A stretch of 59,035 nucleotides of DNA from Parapedobacter tibetensis (GTDB lineage: Bacteria > Bacteroidota > Bacteroidia > Sphingobacteriales > Sphingobacteriaceae): contig NZ_JAMXBE010000020.1 of the NCBI RefSeq assembly GCF_024704835.1, forward strand, positions 1-59,035, written 5' to 3'. Under the pieces are notes generated by a model. The model was not told the DNA's origin, did not search any database, and saw only the letters and a list, made by a program, of their open reading frames with translations. A program made the position numbers and the translations under genes. This document shows, piece after piece, positions 10,054 to 18,230 of this stretch (position 1 is its first letter; each line of letters starts with the position of its first letter).

Positions 10054-10260
10054 CTAATTATCTGGATGTTCAGAACTATCGGTCGGATGTTCCTCAGAAG
10101 AATCAGTCGGATGCTCATCTTGAGCCTCTGATCCATCTGTTTGTTCGATGTCACCTTCCTTTTGGCCGGTATTGTTACATGCGGTTAGCGATGTAGCAAA
10201 CACAAAACCAAACAAAAGCATTGCCCAGCTAAGGTACTTGAAATTTTTAATTCTGTCCAT
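10054..10260 (-). CDS. Small acidic lipoprotein with EHPTDSSE repeats
   Basis: 68-residue protein with a signal peptide and lipobox (ATSLTAC, Cys28). The mature part is only about 40 residues, strongly acidic, and ends in a repeated EHPTDSSE-like octapeptide. It is convergent with the transglutaminase-like gene, with 13 nt between the stops. No domain is recognised. Low-complexity lipoprotein tails of this kind are common in Bacteroidota, and the function is unknown. Confidence 0.6.
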   Translation of the reverse strand: MDRIKNFKYLSWAMLLFGFVFATSLTACNNTGQKEGDIEQTDGSEAQDEHPTDSSEEHPTDSSEHPDN

Positions 10261-10328
10261 TATTTAAGATTTTTTAATTGAACTCATTTAAACTTTTTTA
10301 ATTGAAGTGAAAAGATCATTTTGCAACC

Positions 10329-10354
10329 AACCTGCCTTTGCCGGAAGGCAGGTT
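10329..10354. repeat. Perfect 9-bp inverted repeat (REP-like palindrome)
   Basis: AACCTGCCT and AGGCAGGTT flank an 8-nt loop in the 267-nt gap between the small lipoprotein and the terpene synthase. It lies inside a longer imperfect inverted repeat whose outer arms are GATCATTTT (about 10315) and AAAATGATC (about 10385). No T-tract follows on the minus strand, so a dispersed palindromic repeat is more likely than a terminator. Confidence 0.5.
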
Positions 10355-10527
10355 AGAAAAAGTTTAAACAAGTTGATATTCTTGTTAAAATGATCCCTAA
10401 GAATAAAGTCAAAAAAAGGTATCAACTCCAGCCTTTTCACAGGAAGCTTTTTTCATTGACAATAAATGTCAGTCCATCCTCTATTGTCTACCTCAAAATG
10501 GTAATGGAAGTTTTGAAATGATAGATG

Positions 10528-11685
10528 CTACTCTATCATTTCTGCAAACTTATGTATTATGATATCTGGGTTTTGTTCATTCTCTTTGTGGTAAACTGTT
10601 CCCTCTGAGCTCCATTCCATATAACCTGTTGTAATAACACCTTCCCAGTTTCTACCATGGTACCGTTTGCTTTGACGATGCCAATAAGAATTTCCAGACA
10701 TATAGTATTCCATTCCATTGATAAACGTACGTACGGCTTTTGAAATATTTTCCCCACTATTATACCATTTATCCTTAACTCTTATATATTCATGACGCGA
10801 CCACTCAATCTGGCTGCATACCTCCTCAACGGCTTCCTGCAGATTCATTTTTCCATTGCTGACCATAATAGCAATAATATTATTCACATTTTCCAATGTA
10901 CCATGCTTACATTCCTTAAATAAAGAAAATAAATCATTCACTAATGCTACTTGCCAGGTGCATAATCTTTCCAGCTCCTGTACATTAGGATGATAGTATT
11001 CCTCATCCGTCATTTCAACATCATACAGATATTCTATCATTAATGTACAAGGTATGGATGCCAGGCTGTTAATACGATAAGCTTTATAGGTTTGTAAATC
11101 CAATTCTTTTTCTTTTCCCTGCATTTGAATTTGTACTGAAGCACCTTCTATATATTCTTTAAAGCGGTTAATATATCTGTTACGAATTGTAGGAGACTGA
11201 GAATCCAGTATTTTTTTCATATAATCAAATATAGCCCGTTGATAAGGACGAGCTGCCGTTGCCATTGAAATATTACGCAATAATTTTTTATGCCAAGGCG
11301 TATTATCCCGCAGGGTTTCTAATAATGCTATTGCACGCTTCCAATATTTTTTTGTTGCTTCTACATTATTACTTCCATCTCCCCACGGTTCTTCGGCATG
11401 GTCGTCATTTATAGTAAAGAGTTGAAAATACTTGCTAATTGTACAAAACTTTTCCATACTGATAGTAAATGGAAAGCACAAAGCTCCCCAATATACACAA
11501 TTACATTCAATAGTATGTAATGCCGCTTCACGGGTTTTAAAATTGCCTCTTGCCAATGCCCAGTTTATCAGTTCATCTTTTATTTTTTCATTGTAAAAAG
11601 AGCTGCATTTGATTTCAAAAGGGTCATAAAGCTCCCGCATATAAAAACGAAGCGAAGTTGTTTCGGTGTTAATTGTTGTTTTCAT
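10528..11685 (-). CDS. Class I terpene synthase
   Basis: 385-residue terpene cyclase. The Mg-binding acidic motif is DDHAE at 94-98. The NSE triad is complete as NDLFSLFKE at 250-258. Arg204 sits exactly 46 residues upstream of the NSE motif, where bacterial cyclases have their pyrophosphate sensor. An RY pair is at 341-342. All catalytic features are therefore present and the enzyme is probably active on a prenyl diphosphate such as FPP or GGPP. The gene is more AT-rich than its neighbours and lies directly downstream of a dead transposase, which suggests lateral acquisition. No prenyltransferase or P450 is nearby, so the product cannot be guessed. Confidence 0.87.
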   Translation of the reverse strand: MKTTINTETTSLRFYMRELYDPFEIKCSSFYNEKIKDELINWALARGNFKTREAALHTIECNCVYWGALCFPFTISMEKFCTISKYFQLFTINDDHAEEPWGDGSNNVEATKKYWKRAIALLETLRDNTPWHKKLLRNISMATAARPYQRAIFDYMKKILDSQSPTIRNRYINRFKEYIEGASVQIQMQGKEKELDLQTYKAYRINSLASIPCTLMIEYLYDVEMTDEEYYHPNVQELERLCTWQVALVNDLFSLFKECKHGTLENVNNIIAIMVSNGKMNLQEAVEEVCSQIEWSRHEYIRVKDKWYNSGENISKAVRTFINGMEYYMSGNSYWHRQSKRYHGRNWEGVITTGYMEWSSEGTVYHKENEQNPDIIIHKFAEMIE

Positions 11686-12408
11686 GTTGAACTCGTTTTA
11701 ATTTTTTTCTTTTTGATGGGTTTGAACTTTTTCAAAGGTAACACAATAAAAGCAAGATAGTTAAACCCTGCCCTTATCACCATTACACCTGTTGAAGCAG
11801 ATTTTGGCATTGATTTCCTTTTGGGCACCAGCCTGTCGGAAATCCTTGGAATCAAAGCCCGCATCAGCATTGAGGAACAACCCATCCACACGGAGGTCAG
11901 CATCTTCCAGAGTACCAGTGACTACTTCGAACTGCACCTCAATGTTATACAGGTCGTTATGATTGCCTGTGACAGGTTCAGACATAGCTAAAGGTAGACC
12001 CTGCCTTTCGCTAAGGTATAGAGCATTGGTGGTTTTACGCTTCTTATGGCCTTGGTATTCCACTTGTTCCCCGCCCCTGATGGCCGAGGTGTGACTGCCA
12101 TCCAGATCCACGCTGGAAAGGTCGAGTTTTGATTTATGGCGGTTGAGGAAGCTCACCCAACAGTCTTTCCAAAACCCGCACAGGCACCACTTCCGGTAAT
12201 GGTAATAAACCGACTGCCAACTTAGCACTTTACTGTCAAAAAGAGCCTTTACAGGCAATTGATGCCACTGGACACCGCTCTTGAGCTTGTAGAGGATTGC
12301 GTTAATAATCTCAGCCAATGGAACAGTCGGGGCAAATCCTAGATTAGTCTTGGGTATGTAGGGGACAATTTCCATTTCTATCGTATCTTTGTCAAGTACA
12401 AAGTACAT
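11682..12408 (-). pseudogene. IS5-type transposase remnant with internal deletion
   Basis: The first 215 codons (12408 to 11761) encode the N-terminal and central part of an IS5-family DDE transposase, with the first two acidic residues visible (Asp103 in DLDGSHTSA, Asp182 in NADAGFDSKDF). After CFNRCNGDKGR the reading frame stops. The shifted frame continues straight into GFNYLAFIVLPLKKFK, which is the normal C-terminal tail of these transposases. The segment between these two blocks, which carries the catalytic Glu, is missing. A deletion that also shifted the frame is the simplest explanation, so the element is immobile. Its 3' end abuts the terpene synthase start. Confidence 0.85.
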
Positions 12409-12606
12409 AAAGGGTTGGTTTAGATAATTGTATGTTTCGCAACATAAATATCTTCAACCCTTTTTATATTTAATAAAAGTTTAAATCACTTCATTAATTA
12501 AATATGATTGCTCGAAGGTAGTAAATATTAATCAAACCTCATTATGAGTGCGTTGGTTTGAATTTAAAAGGTTCAGCCCGCGAAACGGCGAGCTGAACCA
12601 TCATGG

Positions 12607-12777
12607 CTATCTTCGCCGCTGCCAGCGTTGCAACAGCAACGTTACGGCAAAGCTTACCGCCGCACCTATGGCTGCCAATACAGCCGTTTTCAGCACATCG
12701 TGCAGGCCAAGCTGGCCGATGATGCCCAGCAAGGTACCACCGGTGGTGCCGATGCCAAGTTGTTGGCTAGCTCGCAT
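12607..12777 (-). CDS. Small single-span membrane protein
   Basis: 56 residues from the start MRASQQLGIG at 12777, which overlaps the previous gene by 11 bp. Longer starts up to 12840 would overlap it by 74 bp. One transmembrane segment (about 30-48) is followed by a basic tail (LLLQRWQRRR). The size and topology are holin-like, but no family is recognised. It is last in the four-gene GC-rich minus-strand cassette 14074 to 12607. Confidence 0.5.
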   Translation of the reverse strand: MRASQQLGIGTTGGTLLGIIGQLGLHDVLKTAVLAAIGAAVSFAVTLLLQRWQRRR

Positions 12778-13012
12778 CAGTCGGGGCCTCCCCTCCTTCC
12801 GCGGGCTTGTCGGTACTGTTTGTTTGCCGCTCGATGGCATCCAGCAATCCGATGGCCAGCGCCACGTATTTGGCCGCAGCCACCACCTTGGTGGGCAGTT
12901 TCAGCGGGGCGCTGATGATTACCTGGGCCGCCAAGGCAAGCCCGTTTTTGATTTTACCATACCATGTCGGCTTCTCCGCATTGGGAAGCCCTGTTGTTTT
13001 GTTGTTTTCCAT
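12767..13012 (-). CDS. Small hydrophobic protein of the DUF5675 cassette
   Basis: 81 residues. The N-terminus is polar, the middle (about 23-60) is hydrophobic to amphipathic (LALAAQVIISAPLKLPTKVV and KYVALAIGLLDAI), and the C-terminus is acidic. No recognised domain. It lies 19 nt after the DUF5675 gene and overlaps the next small membrane protein, so it belongs to the same operon. Confidence 0.5.
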   Translation of the reverse strand: MENNKTTGLPNAEKPTWYGKIKNGLALAAQVIISAPLKLPTKVVAAAKYVALAIGLLDAIERQTNSTDKPAEGGEAPTDAS

Positions 13013-13031
13013 TGCTTTTTTTGTTTATTTG

Positions 13032-13451
13032 TTAAACCACCTCCAGCCATACATCCTCCCCGGCTTCCAGCACCGGTACCACCACATTCTCCACACGTTC
13101 CATTGCTACGCGGCTATGGATACCCCTGCCAGGTCCGGTATGTTTCGTCACCGGCGCAATACAACCCCGCAGTTCCGTCACCGCGTTATTAGCCGCATGG
13201 ATGAGGATACCGCTCCGGCCGGGCACACCTTCCACGATGATCCGCATACCGAAGCGTTTGGAGGGGTAAAGCCTCAAGCGGTAGCGGCCTTCGGGGATGC
13301 AGCTTACATTTCGTCGGTTATTCCGCCAAGGCAGCTCGATGGTGTGGCAGATGGGCTTTCCGTGCACCAGCAATGTGCCGTTGGTGCCATTGGGAAGGTA
13401 CCCACGCTCCAACCGGAGCGTGAGGTACCCTTGGGTTAGAGCGCTATGCAT
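13032..13451 (-). CDS. DUF5675 family protein
   Basis: 139 residues from the start MHSALTQGYL at 13451, chosen because it overlaps the preceding stop by only 16 bp and has GGAG about 12 nt upstream. The pattern RNVSCIPEGRYRL, followed by VPGRSGILIHAAN and ending in a GCI segment, matches DUF5675, a family found in phage and phage-like regions and sometimes grouped with lysis genes. No enzymatic activity is established for it. Confidence 0.75.
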   Translation of the reverse strand: MHSALTQGYLTLRLERGYLPNGTNGTLLVHGKPICHTIELPWRNNRRNVSCIPEGRYRLRLYPSKRFGMRIIVEGVPGRSGILIHAANNAVTELRGCIAPVTKHTGPGRGIHSRVAMERVENVVVPVLEAGEDVWLEVV

Positions 13452-14074
13452 GATGCTGGTTCGCTCCATTCCGATTTGCCATAGCCATTGCACGCACGGG
13501 CTTGCGCGTAATAGCGCACCGTCTCCGTTGCCGGGGCGATTACATTGCCCACGGACGAGGTCGTCACGAATGGCTCCCCCCATTGAGGCTCGGCATCGCC
13601 TTCGGCCTTCGTTCCGTAGCGGTACTCATAGTAGAGTGCACCTACCACTTTGTACACGCTGAATACCAACTGGCCCGATTGGCGGCCGCGCGCCAGCAGG
13701 GCTCCGAAGGGCTGTGCCGGCACCCGTCCTTGCTGCGGGTAGGCCGTGGCCCGGAATCCGGAACTGAGCAACACCGTCAGGTTGCCGTTGGCCGTGGTGC
13801 TTACATAGAAGGCCAGCCGTTTAAGCAGGTCGGCCAGTACCAGCCGCGCATCGTTCTTGGCCGATGTTTCCTCCGGGCCACTGCGTTTGCGGGCAATGGC
13901 CAGCTTGGCCGAGAAGTCGTCGCGGGCTGCCGTCACCTCAGCCAGGTCCGGCGTAGGGGTTGGGAAATTGGCATTGCCATCCATGGCCTGCAGTACTGTG
14001 CTAGCCTGGACCAGCAATTCGTCATCGGGGAATTTGGTGAAGCCTCCCCGGGCTTGGTGCTTAATGTTCATCAC
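13436..14074 (-). CDS. Hypothetical protein with Fn3-like C-terminal half
   Basis: 212 residues. The N-terminal half is helical (TPDLAEVTAARDDFSAKLAIA). The C-terminal half from about residue 115 has the alternating pattern of a fibronectin type III fold, with a YEYRYG turn, SSVGNVIAPA and a terminal Y-Y-A-Q-A-R-A-CNGYGKSEWS segment. First gene of the cassette. Such proteins commonly occur next to DUF5675 in Bacteroidota; the role is unknown. Confidence 0.6.
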   Translation of the reverse strand: MMNIKHQARGGFTKFPDDELLVQASTVLQAMDGNANFPTPTPDLAEVTAARDDFSAKLAIARKRSGPEETSAKNDARLVLADLLKRLAFYVSTTANGNLTVLLSSGFRATAYPQQGRVPAQPFGALLARGRQSGQLVFSVYKVVGALYYEYRYGTKAEGDAEPQWGEPFVTTSSVGNVIAPATETVRYYAQARACNGYGKSEWSEPASCIAL

Positions 14075-14246
14075 ATTAAAAATTTAAGTGAAACCATAAC
14101 AACCGGGACCATCCCGGTCTATAAGAGCAAATTAGCATGGGTCGGCGGGATGGAAAGAATTTTGGCGGCAAATGGCGGGAATTGGCGGGAATCGCCGCCA
14201 AACAGCGCCAACTATTGCCCGCCAACCGATGGTTTTATGGAATATA

Positions 14247-14302
14247 TTTGGCGAACAATAGCATTATTATTTGCCAAATCATATAAAAATTATCTACATT
14301 TG
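14247..14302 (+). promoter_or_regulatory. Promoter with three TTTGGCGA half-sites ahead of the AAA ATPase
   Basis: An inverted repeat TTTGGCGAACAATA / TATTATTTGCCAAA with a 4-nt spacer covers 14247-14278. A third half-site, ATTTGGCGAGTAATAG, follows at 14299. TTTG at 14270-14273 and TACATTTG at 14295-14302 fit the Bacteroidota -33 and -7 elements with 21 nt between them, so the half-sites overlap both promoter elements. The ATG is 24 nt further on. A repressor site is the natural reading. Confidence 0.55.
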
Positions 14303-14326
14303 GCGAGTAATAGAAATTAAACCGGT

Positions 14327-15763
14327 ATGAGCAAAACGATCATCGGCAGGGCAGCGGAACAGGAAATCCTGGCACGTTTGCTAGCGAACAAGCAATCAGA
14401 CTTACTGGCGATCTATGGGAGGCGCCGGGTCGGGAAAACCTTTCTGATTACCCAGTGCTATGCAAAAAATCTACGATTTTATTGTAGCGGGCAGCTGGAA
14501 GGCAATTTGCAGGTACAGCTCTATAATTTTAAAGCGCAATTGGAGGCCTATTTCCCGAATGAAACCCTGGACATACCCGGGAACTGGCAGGAAGCCTTTT
14601 CACTACTTCGCACATGCATCAATGGACTGCGCGGAGCCGACAAAAAAGTACTCTTCTTCGATGAACTACCTTGGTTGGATACCCACCGATCGGGTTTCCT
14701 TGCTGCTTTCGGCTACTTTTGGAATGTATATGCCTCCCAACGCACGGACCTTTTGGTAGTCATCTGTGGTTCCGCAGCCTCATGGATGATCAGAAAAGTG
14801 GTCAACAACAAGGGGGGGCTCCACAATCGGATCACGCAACGCATACGCTTGATGCCTTTTTCGTTGCAGGAAACCGAGGCCTACCTAAAGGCAAAAAACA
14901 TCCATTTCAACAGGTATCAATTGCTGCAGCTCTATATGGTCATTGGCGGCATACCCCATTACCTCAACGCTGTCCAAAGGGGGTTGAGCGTACCACAGAT
15001 CATCGACCGGAGCTGCTTTCACAAAGAGGGTGTGTTATACCACGAATTCAGCAACCTCTACCACGCGCTATTTAAAAATGCCACCATACACCTCACGCTC
15101 ATCCGGGCACTGGCGAGTCGTCCCATGGGGCTTACCCGGACACAGATCCTTGATGCATCCGGCCTCGATACCGGCGGTGGGGTAACCACGGCATTGGAGG
15201 AGCTGGAGGAGAGCGGCTTCATTGCCAAGGCGCTTCCCTTCGGGAAAAAACTCAAGGACACCCTATTCCGGCTTGCAGACGAATATTCCTACTTCTACCT
15301 CCGGTTCATTGAGGGAAAGCTTTCCACCGAGCGGGGGCAATGGATGGCACTGAGCCAATCGCCTGCTTACCGTGCTTGGTGTGGCTATGCGTTTGAAAAC
15401 TGCTGTTTACGGCATATCGGCCAAATCAAGCGGGCGCTTGGCATACCCGGTGTCGCCACCACGCAATCATCATGGCACCTCGCCGGAAACGGCACCAAAG
15501 ACGGGGCGCAGGTAGACTTGCTGATCGATCGCGCAGACCAGACCATCAATCTCTGCGAAATGAAATTCAGTGAGCAGCCTTTTGTGATCAATAAACCCTA
15601 TGCAGCGATACTTCAACGGAAGATACTGGCTTTCAAACAAAACACCCAGACGAAAAAAAACACGCAACTCATCCTGATTACCACGTACGGCGTCGACGAC
15701 AACGCTTACCGGCAGCAGCTGGTGGATGGCGAAGTGACCATGGATAATCTTTTTGGGGAGTAA
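14327..15763 (+). CDS. AAA family ATPase with DUF234-type C-terminal domain
   Basis: 478 residues. P-loop GRRRVGKT at 31-38, Walker B VLFFDEL with Asp112/Glu113, then a winged-helix-like region and a C-terminal PD-(D/E)xK-like segment (GAQVDLLIDRADQTINLCEMKFSE). This is the architecture of the archaeal-type ATPase plus DUF234 family. These proteins are widespread in prokaryotes, are often near mobile DNA, and have no settled function. The gene starts 252 nt after the divergent cassette and is preceded by a strong operator-promoter array. Confidence 0.82.
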   Translation: MSKTIIGRAAEQEILARLLANKQSDLLAIYGRRRVGKTFLITQCYAKNLRFYCSGQLEGNLQVQLYNFKAQLEAYFPNETLDIPGNWQEAFSLLRTCINGLRGADKKVLFFDELPWLDTHRSGFLAAFGYFWNVYASQRTDLLVVICGSAASWMIRKVVNNKGGLHNRITQRIRLMPFSLQETEAYLKAKNIHFNRYQLLQLYMVIGGIPHYLNAVQRGLSVPQIIDRSCFHKEGVLYHEFSNLYHALFKNATIHLTLIRALASRPMGLTRTQILDASGLDTGGGVTTALEELEESGFIAKALPFGKKLKDTLFRLADEYSYFYLRFIEGKLSTERGQWMALSQSPAYRAWCGYAFENCCLRHIGQIKRALGIPGVATTQSSWHLAGNGTKDGAQVDLLIDRADQTINLCEMKFSEQPFVINKPYAAILQRKILAFKQNTQTKKNTQLILITTYGVDDNAYRQQLVDGEVTMDNLFGE

Positions 15764-15775
15764 TTGACGCGCCAG

Positions 15776-16868
15776 CGGGAGAAAAAAGCCCTTTCCCCAG
15801 GCTGGCCGGACGCTTCCCCGAGGTAGCCTGCCACTTCCCCGTAGGAGCTGGCCCTTTCCCCGGACAGGGAAGCGGCAACGCCGTATGGGGACATCCTTTC
15901 CCCGGGCAGGGAAGCCGTAAAGGCATGCGGGGAAGCTCCCTTCCCGTATGGGGAAGCGGTTCCGTCGTACGGGGACAAGGCTCCGAAGTACGGGGAGGAG
16001 ACTTCCCCGGGGTAGCCCGCCACTTCCCCGTAGGAACCGGCCATTTCCCCGGACGGGGAAGCGGCAACGCCGTATGGGGACATCCTTTCCCCGGGCGGGG
16101 AAGCCATAAAGGCATACGGGGAAACGCCCGTCCCGTATGGGGAAGCGGTTCCGTCGTACGGGGACAAGGCTCCGAAGTACGGGGAGGAGACTTCCCCGGG
16201 GTAGCCCGCCACTTCCCCGCAGGAACCGGCCATTTCCCCGGACGGGGAAGCGGCAACGCCGTATGGGGACATCCTTTCCCCGGGCGGGGAAGCCATAAAG
16301 GCATACGGGGAAACGCCCGTCCCGTATGGGGAAGCGGTTCCGTCGTACGGGGACAAGGCTCCGAAGTACGGGGAGGAGACTTCCCCGGGGTAGCCCGCCA
16401 CTTCCCCGCAGGAACCGGCCATTTCCCCGGACGGGGAAGCGGCAACGCCGTATGGGGACATCCTTTCCCCGGGCGGGGAAGCCATAAAGGCATACGGGGA
16501 AACGCCCGTCCCGTATGGGGAAGCGGTTCCGTCGTACGGGGACAAGGCTCCGAAGTACGGGGAGGAGACTTCCCCGGGGTAGCCCGCCACTTCCCCGCAG
16601 GAACCGGCCATTTCCCCGGACGGGGAAGCGGCAACGCCGTATGGGGACATCCTTTCCCCGGGCGGGGAAGCCATAAAGGCATACGGGGAAACGCCCGTCC
16701 CGTATGGGGAAGCGGTTCCGTCGTACGGGGACAAGGCTCCGAAGTACGGGGAGGAGACTTCCCCGGGGTAGCCCGCCACTTCCCCGCAGGAACCGGCCAT
16801 TTCCCCATGGCGGGAAGCCGTAAAGACATACGGGGAAACCCGCGATCCTACCGCCGGAGCCGGCATTC
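15776..16868. repeat. Hierarchical GC-rich satellite: 21-bp units in 189-bp blocks
   Basis: The marker AGCGGCAACG recurs at 15871, 16060, 16249, 16438 and 16627, always 189 bp apart. Each 189-bp block is made of nine 21-bp units; in one minus-strand frame they read as heptads such as SPYFGAL, SPYDGTA, SPYGTGV and SPYAFMA. Inner blocks are nearly identical and the outer ones diverged. Because 21 and 189 are multiples of three, several frames on both strands stay open; I do not call any of them a gene. Almost every unit carries a TTCCCC or GGGGAA core. Confidence 0.9.
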
Positions 16869-16989
16869 CCTCCTGGTTTACCTTTTCCTTTTTTACTTTT
16901 TTAAGTGTTTATTGCCTTGTAAAAATGTATTATAAAGAAGGGAATTGCCTTTCCTTTTTGTACTTTTGTAGACAGAATGATAAATAGCT

Positions 16990-17121
16990 ATGTATTTAAA
17001 AAGGTATATTGATCGGGAGTTAGCCAATTGGAGTGAAATCAGGGGAAAAAGGCTCCATGTAGAGTTTACATTTATTTATGCAGGAAAAGAACGTGTCCAC
17101 GGGAATACGCACCTCTCTTGA
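16990..17121 (+). pseudogene. N-terminal stub of a DUF4143-type AAA ATPase
   Basis: 43 codons starting MYLKRYIDRELANW and ending in a stop, just where such ATPases would continue to LLRGARQVGKS. The opening matches the usual N-terminus of AAA_14/DUF4143 ATPases; the P-loop is replaced by unrelated residues. TACTTTTG at 16961-16968 looks like a surviving -7 box. The rest of 16869-17221 holds nothing else I recognise. Confidence 0.45.
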
Positions 17122-17221
17122 AAACTTCGGAAAAGTAAACTTGATACAAATATATCCGTTATATGCCGTGTCGACAATAAATAAACCAAACTAGTACAGT
17201 AAAATAGTAAGCCTTGCAGGC

Positions 17222-17605
17222 CTACACCCGCCCTTTCTTGCGGCTTTCTTCCATGGCCTTCTCCAAATCCTCGGGATAGTAGAAATCTTGGCCTATGCCG
17301 TGCGGCTTCAGCAGGCCTTTGGCCTTATGGCGGTCGTAGGTGCGCTCGCTGATGCCGAGCAGCTTGATGGTTTCCTGCTTGTAGATTTTGCGCTGCACGA
17401 GGAGTGGCGAGGCCATCAACGGCTTGGTATTGGCCGCGATTTCGGCGAGGCGGTCGGCCATCATCTGCTGTGCGGTGGTCTGCGCAACGGGCAAATCTAC
17501 CGCACGGCAGCATTGATGATTGTCTTTCTGCAGGGCCACTAATGTTTCCATAAGCTGGTGCATGTTTTCTACAGCCTTGCGGATGCGTGATAGTTCTTTT
17601 TCCAT
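17222..17605 (-). CDS. Helix-turn-helix (excisionase/MerR-like) protein
   Basis: 127 residues from the start MEKELSRIRK at 17605. A start at 17671 would overlap the RteC-like gene. The N-terminus (1-60) is helical and probably coiled coil. The C-terminal domain (about 75-118: IYKQETIKLLGISERTYDRHK, then GIGQDFYYPEDL) has the winged helix-turn-helix plus wing of the HTH_17 class found beside RteC-like genes in conjugative elements. It is last in the minus-strand operon 21443 to 17222. Confidence 0.65.
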   Translation of the reverse strand: MEKELSRIRKAVENMHQLMETLVALQKDNHQCCRAVDLPVAQTTAQQMMADRLAEIAANTKPLMASPLLVQRKIYKQETIKLLGISERTYDRHKAKGLLKPHGIGQDFYYPEDLEKAMEESRKKGRV

Positions 17606-17645
17606 AGGTATTAGGAATTCAAGGCCGGAGCCGCGGGATAAGTCT

Positions 17646-18224
17646 TCAGCCGCGGGGAAGCCCCTGGTCAATACGCCTGATCAGGTTCATCAGGATTTGT
17701 TTTACTTTTTTACGTGATCCTTCGTGCCGCAGACTATAGCGCTTTTTCAGGCTGTCGTACGATAACTTGCTGTGCCGTTCGGTATGCCCGTACCGGCTCA
17801 GGTAGCGGAATACCGGCCGCAGGGTCTCGGTCTGGATGACCCCCTCTTCAATCAGGAGGCGCACTAGGAAAAGCACTTCCAGGGTGGTCATCGAAAACGT
17901 CACGGACGCCGATTCGTCGTAATTGAAGTGCCGGTCCATCCGTTCTACCAGATCCGCATAAAACGCATGCTGCTCGTTCCACCACAGCCGTTTCATCCGC
18001 TCCGCCTCGGGCAGCGCACACAGGATACGTTGCTGCAGTTCCTGGCGGGCATCCACTTCCAGCTGCCATTCTTCCAACTGGCTGTCCGTCTCGGCGATCA
18101 GATCGCTCAGCCCGTCATTCAAGCGGCGGAGCGTTGTTTCATCCCAGGGTATGGCCCCGCGGTCAGTGTCCCACACCCGCTCAATCTCGCGGCTGATCCG
18201 ATCCAGTTGCTTGCTCACCATCAC
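17646..18224 (-). CDS. RteC-like regulator
   Basis: 192 residues. Helical N-terminus, a central segment NEQHAFYADLVERMDRHFNY, and a C-terminal winged-helix-like segment (HSKLSYDSLKKRYSLRHEGS, then VKQILMNLIRRI) that match RteC, the tetracycline-responsive excision regulator of CTnDOT-type elements. It starts 6 nt after the LytTR regulator stop, so it is co-transcribed with a two-component pair. That recalls the RteA-RteB-RteC set, although the upstream regulator here is of LytTR rather than NtrC type. Confidence 0.7.
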   Translation of the reverse strand: MMVSKQLDRISREIERVWDTDRGAIPWDETTLRRLNDGLSDLIAETDSQLEEWQLEVDARQELQQRILCALPEAERMKRLWWNEQHAFYADLVERMDRHFNYDESASVTFSMTTLEVLFLVRLLIEEGVIQTETLRPVFRYLSRYGHTERHSKLSYDSLKKRYSLRHEGSRKKVKQILMNLIRRIDQGLPRG

Positions 18225-18230
18225 CTGCGA

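Noticed and set aside
15776-16868. CRISPR array
   Set aside because: Units are contiguous and nearly identical throughout with no unique spacers, and no cas genes are present.
15706-16935. Three long overlapping ORFs (two minus, one plus) across the satellite
   Set aside because: The repeat unit is a multiple of three with few stops in several frames, so open frames arise automatically. None has a signal, a credible start or neighbours, and two overlap the ATPase 3' end.
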